A stretch of DNA of 64,000 nt from NCBI RefSeq assembly GCF_011752995.1, contig NZ_VWWL01000027.1, positions 41,705 to 105,704 of the forward strand, written 5' to 3'. The stretch comes from Burkholderia sp. Ax-1724. Lineage in GTDB: Bacteria > Pseudomonadota > Gammaproteobacteria > Burkholderiales > Burkholderiaceae. A program made the translations under genes and the position numbers. The notes under the pieces are model-generated. The model saw only the letters and a program-made list of their open reading frames with translations, made no database searches and had not been told where the DNA came from. This document shows, piece by piece, positions 59,727 through 64,000 of this stretch (the first letter of the stretch is position 1; every line of letters starts with the position of its first letter).

Positions 59727-61055
59727 GTGCTGAAATTCTTCAATTCGCTGTTTGGCCGCGTCGTCATCGCGCTCGTGGCGGGCGTCGTGCTCGGCGCGCT
59801 TTATCCGCAGTTTGCCCAGTCGTTGCGCCCGCTCGGCGACGGCTTCCTCAAGCTCATCAAGATGGTGATCGGGCCGATCGTGTTCTGCGTCGTCGTGAGC
59901 GGCATGGCGCACGCGGGCGACCTGCGCAAGGTCGGGCGCGTCGGCCTGAAGGCGGTGGTCTACTTCGAAGCGATGACGACGATCGCGCTCGTGATCGGCG
60001 CGCTGCTCGCCTATGCGACGCGTCCCGGCGCCGGCATGAACGTGAACCTCAATGCGCTCGATGCGGCCTCGCTCGCGACCTACACCGAGCATGCGAAGAG
60101 CCTGAAGGACACCGCGGGCTTCCTGCTGAAGATCATCCCCGAGACGGCCTTCAACGCGTTCGCGACCGGCGACATCCTGCAGATTCTCGTGTTCTCGGTG
60201 CTGTTCGGCTCGGCGCTGTCGCTGCTCGGCAAGCGCGCGCAACGCGTGAGCGGGCTGATCGACGAACTCTCGCAGGTATTCTTCCGCGTGATGGGCTTCA
60301 TCATCAAGCTCGCGCCGCTCGGCGTGCTCGGCGCGATCGCGTTCACGACCGGCACCTACGGCGTGGCGTCGCTCAAGCAGCTCGGCATGCTCGTGCTGGT
60401 GTTCTACGCGAGCTGCGCCGTGTTCGTCGTGGTCGTGCTCGGTGCCGTGATGCGGCTCGCGGGCTTCAACATCTTCAAGCTGATCGGCTACCTGCGCGAG
60501 GAACTGTCGATCGTGCTCGGCACCGCGTCCTCGGATGCCGTGCTGCCGCAGATCATGCGCAAGCTCGAATGGATGGGCGTCAAGGATTCGACGGTCGGCC
60601 TCGTGATTCCGACCGGCTACTCGTTCAATCTCGACGGCTTCTCGATCTATCTGACGCTCGCGGTCATCTTCATCGCGCAGGCCACCAACACGCCGCTGTC
60701 GATCCACGACCTGATCGTCGTCGTGCTGGTGTCGCTCGTGACCTCGAAGGGCGCGCATGGCATTCCGGGCTCGGCGATCGTGATTCTCGCCGCGACGCTC
60801 TCCGCGATTCCGGCGATTCCCGTGCTCGGCCTCGTGCTGATCCTGCCGGTCGACTGGTTCGTCGGCATCGCCCGCGCGCTCACTAACCTGATCGGCAACT
60901 GCGTCGCGACGGTGGTGGTCGCCGTGTGGGAAAACGATATCGACAAGGCGCGCGCGCATCGCGTGCTGAACCGCGACGCGGCGCTGCGCTACGTGCCGGC
61001 CGTCGACGACGGGCTCGCCGAGCCCGGTGCGGCCGAACACGCACCGGCCGTTTGA
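59727..61055 (+). CDS. dctA: DctA-type C4-dicarboxylate/H+ (or Na+) symporter
   Basis: Dicarboxylate/amino-acid:cation symporter (DAACS), 442 aa, from the GTG at 59727 with AGGAGG five bases upstream; the ATG at 59694 would overlap the operator region and adds 11 unlike residues. About 8 helices plus re-entrant loops: LGDGFLKLIKMVIGPIVFCVVVSG, GTASSDAVLPQIMRKLE (Ser-rich hairpin 1), IPTGYSFNLDGFSIYLT, SSKGAHG-like segment TSKGAHGIPGSA. Very close in pattern to E. coli DctA. Substrate could be a C4-dicarboxylate or a purine-degradation carboxylate given alc-allA downstream. Confidence 0.9.
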   Translation: MLKFFNSLFGRVVIALVAGVVLGALYPQFAQSLRPLGDGFLKLIKMVIGPIVFCVVVSGMAHAGDLRKVGRVGLKAVVYFEAMTTIALVIGALLAYATRPGAGMNVNLNALDAASLATYTEHAKSLKDTAGFLLKIIPETAFNAFATGDILQILVFSVLFGSALSLLGKRAQRVSGLIDELSQVFFRVMGFIIKLAPLGVLGAIAFTTGTYGVASLKQLGMLVLVFYASCAVFVVVVLGAVMRLAGFNIFKLIGYLREELSIVLGTASSDAVLPQIMRKLEWMGVKDSTVGLVIPTGYSFNLDGFSIYLTLAVIFIAQATNTPLSIHDLIVVVLVSLVTSKGAHGIPGSAIVILAATLSAIPAIPVLGLVLILPVDWFVGIARALTNLIGNCVATVVVAVWENDIDKARAHRVLNRDAALRYVPAVDDGLAEPGAAEHAPAV

Positions 61056-61227
61056 GGCGCGTGCTTCCGACGACGCGACGCGGCGCGACTCGCGCAATCG
61101 AACGAGCCGCTGCTATCGCCTGCGCAACTTCCCTGATTTCACGCGCCGGCGGATGCAGGCAATCCGCCGGTTGTTACCGGGCTTTCCCCCGCATTTTCAC
61201 CGAACTTTCCGTTATCCGACCGACATC

Positions 61228-62238
61228 ATGGCGACTCCGATCCTCGACCCGAATGCTCCCGCCTTCACGCGCCGCTACATGAACCTCTCCGATCCGCGCC
61301 TCGGCGCCAAGGCGCTGCTCGCCAGCGACGAATTCTTCGCGCCGAAAGAGCGCATGCTCGACCCGCAGCCGGCGGTGTTCATCCCCGGCAAATACGACGA
61401 CCACGGCAAGTGGATGGACGGCTGGGAAACGCGCCGCAAGCGCACGACCGGCCACGACTACTGCGTGATCCGCCTCGCGCGGGCCGGCGTCGTGCATGGC
61501 ATCGATCTCGATACGAGCCACTTCACCGGCAATTTCCCGCCGGCCGCGTCGATCGACGCGTGCTACGCCGAAGGCGACCTGCCACCCGATAACGCCGACT
61601 GGCAAACGCTCGTGCCCGCGACGACGCTACAGGGCAACCAGCATCACTACGTCGAGGTGAGCGACGCGCGCGCATTCACGCATCTACGCGTGAACCTGTA
61701 TCCGGACGGCGGGCTTGCGCGTCTGCGCGTGTACGGCCAGCCGCAGCGCGACTGGACGCGCGTCGAGCGCGGCACGCTGCTCGATCTCGCCGCGATCGAA
61801 AACGGCGCGTATCTCGTCGCCGCGAACAACCAGCATTTCGGGCCCGCCTCGCAGATGCTGATGCCGGGCCGCGGCGTCAACATGGGCGACGGCTGGGAAA
61901 CGCGGCGTCGCCGCGAGCCGGGCAACGACTGGGCGATCGTCGCGCTCGCGCGGCCCGGTGTGATCCGCAAGATCGAAGTGGACACCGCGCACTTCAAGGG
62001 CAATTTCCCGGACCGCTGCTCGCTGCAGGCCGCCTCGGTGACGGGCGGCACCGACGATTCGCTCGTCACGCAGGCGATGTTCTGGCCGGTGCTGCTCGGC
62101 GAGCAGAAGCTGCAGATGGATCACGTGCACACGTTCGCGGACGGGCTCGCCGCGCTCGGTCCCGTCACGCACGTGCGCTTCAACATCTTCCCGGACGGCG
62201 GCGTGTCGCGCCTGCGTCTGTGGGGCGAGATCGCTTAA
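61228..62238 (+). CDS. alc: Allantoicase
   Basis: Hydrolyses allantoate to ureidoglycolate and urea in purine catabolism. The ATG at 61228 begins MATPILDPNAPAFTRRYMNLSD, 336 aa; the longer frame upstream to 61027 is not supported. Two homologous jelly-roll repeats are visible: MDGWETRRKR...GIDLDTSHFTGNFP (first) and GDGWETRRRREPGNDW...KIEVDTAHFKGNFP (second), the allantoicase hallmark. allA follows 28 bp later, completing the two-step conversion to glyoxylate. Confidence 0.95.
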   Translation: MATPILDPNAPAFTRRYMNLSDPRLGAKALLASDEFFAPKERMLDPQPAVFIPGKYDDHGKWMDGWETRRKRTTGHDYCVIRLARAGVVHGIDLDTSHFTGNFPPAASIDACYAEGDLPPDNADWQTLVPATTLQGNQHHYVEVSDARAFTHLRVNLYPDGGLARLRVYGQPQRDWTRVERGTLLDLAAIENGAYLVAANNQHFGPASQMLMPGRGVNMGDGWETRRRREPGNDWAIVALARPGVIRKIEVDTAHFKGNFPDRCSLQAASVTGGTDDSLVTQAMFWPVLLGEQKLQMDHVHTFADGLAALGPVTHVRFNIFPDGGVSRLRLWGEIA

Positions 62239-62266
62239 CGTAACGTAACGGAATGGAGCGGCACGC

Positions 62267-62782
62267 ATGAAGACCTTGCAGATGGAGCGCCTGACGCGCG
62301 CGGCCTTCGCCCCGTTCGGCGACGTGATCGAACTCGACGGCGCGCGTCATTTTTCGATCAACGGCGGCACGACCGAGCGCTATCACGACCTCGCGCGCGT
62401 CGACGTGACGGAGCAGGGCGGCCGGCCGCTCGTCAACCTGTTTCGCGCGCAGCCGCGCGCGCTGCCCGTCGACGTCACGATGATGGAGCGGCATCCGCTC
62501 GGCAGCCAGGCTTTCATTCCCTTGCGCGCGTGCCGCTATCTGGTGGTGGTCGCGCCGGCGGGCGAATTCGATCCGGCGCGCCTGCGCGCGTTCTGGACCG
62601 ATGCCTGGCAGGGCGTCAATTATGCGAAGGGGGTTTGGCACCACCCGCTGCTCGCGCTCGACGAAGTCAGCGATTTCGTCGTGGTCGACCGTGGTGGCGA
62701 GCAGCCGAATTGCGATGAATTGCAGCTCGCCGAACCGTGGCGGCTCACGTTCGAAACGAACCTCGAACTGGTGGCCGAATGA
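62267..62782 (+). CDS. allA: Ureidoglycolate lyase
   Basis: Cupin-fold enzyme converting ureidoglycolate to glyoxylate and urea. 171 aa: TRAAFAPFGDVIELDG, ERHPLGSQAFIPL, and NYAKGVWHHPLLAL (conserved His pair). Length and motifs match AllA (about 160-170). ATG at 62267 with GGAGCGG upstream. It is the last gene of the alc-allA pair and ends near a GC-rich hexanucleotide repeat and a symmetric terminator. Confidence 0.94.
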   Translation: MKTLQMERLTRAAFAPFGDVIELDGARHFSINGGTTERYHDLARVDVTEQGGRPLVNLFRAQPRALPVDVTMMERHPLGSQAFIPLRACRYLVVVAPAGEFDPARLRAFWTDAWQGVNYAKGVWHHPLLALDEVSDFVVVDRGGEQPNCDELQLAEPWRLTFETNLELVAE

Positions 62783-62792
62783 CGGTCGAATA

Positions 62793-62831
62793 GCAGCCGC
62801 AGCCGCAGCCGCAGCCGCAGCCGCAGCCGCA
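62793..62831. repeat. GCAGCC hexanucleotide tandem repeat (6.5 copies)
   Basis: Six perfect GCAGCC units plus GCA directly after allA, followed by two copies of a 15-bp AGACCGCGCGCCGCA unit (about 62832-62861). Being intergenic it does not affect a frame; repeats like this are prone to slippage. Confidence 0.85.
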
Positions 62832-62862
62832 AGACCGCGCGCCGCAAGACCGCGCGCCGCAT

Positions 62863-62903
62863 GAAAAAAGACCCGGCAGATTCGTATCTGCCGGGTCTTT
62901 TTT
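62863..62903. terminator. Bidirectional terminator between allA and fur
   Basis: AAAAAAGACCCGGCAGAT pairs perfectly with ATCTGCCGGGTCTTTTTT around TCGT, an 18-bp stem with A and T tracts on both sides; serves allA (right) and fur (left). Confidence 0.92.
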
Positions 62904-62944
62904 CGATCTGCCCAGCCACTTACCGCCACGTGGCCGGCGACGCA

Positions 62945-63373
62945 TCAATGCTTGCGATGCGGGCAGTTCTCCTTCGTACACGCCCCATACAGCGCCAGTG
63001 CGTGTTCCTGCAGCTTGAAGCCGCGTTCCCTCGCGATGGACTGCTGACGGCTTTCGATTTCCGGGTCGAAAAATTCTTCGACGAGGCCGCAATCGAGACA
63101 CACGAGGTGATCGTGGTGCGACCCTTCGTTCAGTTCGAACACCGCCTTGCCCGATTCGAAATTGCTGCGCGAAAGCAGGCCGGCCTGCTCGAATTGCGTC
63201 AGCACGCGATACACGGTCGCGAGACCGATATCGAGTTCCTCGTGCAGGAGGTTGCGGTACACGTCTTCGGCGGTCAGGTGACGCACCGGACTGTGCTGGA
63301 AAATCTCAAGGATTTTGAGGCGCGGAAGGGTCGCCTTGAGCCCGATATTCTTGAGATCGGTTGGATTGGTCAT
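62945..63373 (-). CDS. fur: Ferric uptake regulator
   Basis: Fe2+-dependent repressor, 142 aa. Winged helix with DIGLATVYRVLTQFEQAGL (recognition helix, about 48-66), the regulatory metal site HHDH (86-89), and structural zinc cysteines C92 and C95 plus C132 and C137 near the C-terminus (ACTKENCPH). ATG at 63373, divergent from bamE; the Fur-bamE (smpA/omlA) divergence is classic for beta- and gammaproteobacteria. No clear Fur box was seen in the short spacer. Confidence 0.97.
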   Translation of the reverse strand: MTNPTDLKNIGLKATLPRLKILEIFQHSPVRHLTAEDVYRNLLHEELDIGLATVYRVLTQFEQAGLLSRSNFESGKAVFELNEGSHHDHLVCLDCGLVEEFFDPEIESRQQSIARERGFKLQEHALALYGACTKENCPHRKH

Positions 63374-63527
63374 GACAAGGGATCCCTAGAGTACAATGCT
63401 AGGCTCTCATAGTAATGTGTTTTTGCCGTTCTGGTCATCTTCGATGGAATGAAGCGCGGCTCGCAAGCGGGCCCGCACGGTGAGTGAAATGATTTCAAAA
63501 TCTCAATTGATCTACCGGGGGAGCCGC

Positions 63528-64000
63528 ATGCGGGGTACCTTGATCGCTGTTGCGACTGTCGCGGTTCTTGCCGGATGTTCCACCTACGACAGCGTGACCC
63601 AGCGCATCGCCCAGAGCATCACGCCGTATCGGATTACGGTGGTGCAAGGTAATTTCGTCTCGCACGAAATGGCCGGGCAGATGAAGGCCGGCATGACGCG
63701 CGCCCAGGTGCGCCAGTTGCTCGGCACGCCGCTCCTGACCGACATGTTCCACGCGGATCGCTGGGATTACGTGTTCTATTTCAAGCGCGGCTCGACCGCC
63801 GTGGTGCAGCAGCGCGACTTCGTGGTGTTCTTCTCGGGCGACCTCGTGACCCACTGGACGGGCGGCGAAGATCTGCCGACCAACCTCGAATTGCTGGCCG
63901 AAATCGACGGCGATCGCAGCGGCCGAAGGGCGCATGCGGCGGCGCCGTCAGCGGCGAGCGCCGCGGCGGCCGCAAGCGATGCGGCCGCGGCCAGCGCGCC
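63528..64000 (+). CDS. bamE: Outer membrane assembly lipoprotein BamE, 3' end cut by window
   Basis: BAM-complex lipoprotein (SmpA/OmlA). The ATG at 63528 has GGGGGAG five bases upstream; an in-frame ATG at 63489 is less likely. Lipobox LAGC at residues 14-17, then QGNFVSHEMAGQMKAGMTRAQVRQLLGTPLLTD, the conserved BamE core, and DRWDYVFYF. After the fold (about residue 120) an Ala-rich low-complexity tail runs off the window with no stop, longer than E. coli BamE (113 aa). Confidence 0.95.
   Translation, partial: MRGTLIAVATVAVLAGCSTYDSVTQRIAQSITPYRITVVQGNFVSHEMAGQMKAGMTRAQVRQLLGTPLLTDMFHADRWDYVFYFKRGSTAVVQQRDFVVFFSGDLVTHWTGGEDLPTNLELLAEIDGDRSGRRAHAAAPSAASAAAAASDAAAASA

Noticed and set aside
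63374..63527. Fur box in the fur-bamE spacer
   Set aside because: Only loosely similar ATG/CAT stretches (around 63392-63416); matches to the 19-bp Fur consensus are too few.

Overview
The window is about 64 kb of GC-rich bacterial chromosome. Gene order (ispB-rplU-rpmA-obgE-proB, aroQ-accB-accC-prmA, pgpA-thiL, alc-allA-fur-bamE) and protein character point to a betaproteobacterium of the Burkholderia/Paraburkholderia group; this is inferred from recalled gene order and families, not from a search. It looks like core-chromosome sequence: dense, mostly housekeeping, with no insertion sequence, prophage, CRISPR, rRNA or tRNA that I could find.

Layout. 1-8.7 kb: ispB (cut by the window start), rplU-rpmA, obgE-proB, a CNP1-like lipoprotein, rppH, proS and a MarC-type membrane protein. 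8.7-12.7 kb: hpt, ffh, a YpjD/CcsA-like membrane protein, a PP0621-type protein and ampD. 12.7-19.3 kb: a ribonucleotide reductase region (nrdA, nrdB) with unusually long, structured spacers, followed by a Lys/Ala-rich histone H1-like gene. 19.6-28.0 kb: a long leftward series (glycine-zipper lipoprotein, PfkB kinase, tpx, DUF3426 protein, prmA, accC, accB, aroQ, a TlpA-type thioredoxin and an unknown protein). 28.2-34.1 kb: rightward mpl, yqiA-like esterase, an RNase II/R-family protein, aroE and mtgA, several of them translationally overlapped.

34.3-45.1 kb is an accessory sugar cluster: IclR regulator, dgoK, dgoA, an SDR, an AraFGH-like ABC importer, an aldose 1-dehydrogenase, an SMP-30 lactonase and an aldose epimerase. 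Together they make a De Ley-Doudoroff type route for D-galactose (possibly also L-arabinose uptake) lacking only the galactonate dehydratase. 45.2-51.5 kb: pyrF, a DUF985 cupin, a CinA C-terminal amidase, pgpA-thiL and a fused malic enzyme. 51.5-55.3 kb: a likely minus-strand small RNA, a secreted barnase-like RNase with a barstar-family partner, rsmE, a VOC protein and a spermidine-synthase-like protein. 55.5-64 kb: tkt-gapA, a GntR/FCD regulator divergent from a DctA-type transporter, alc-allA, fur, and bamE (cut by the window end).

The most interesting non-coding signals are: (i) a promoter, palindrome, four-hairpin and intrinsic-terminator arrangement on the minus strand at about 51555-51775, best read as an undescribed sRNA of about 175 nt; (ii) five consecutive strong hairpins at 18412-18612 between nrdB and the H1-like gene; (iii) two NrdR-type boxes exactly 31 bp apart over a promoter, followed by two DnaA-box matches, upstream of nrdA; and (iv) a perfect 15-bp TGGTC-type palindrome just downstream of a strong promoter in the gntR/dctA divergent region.
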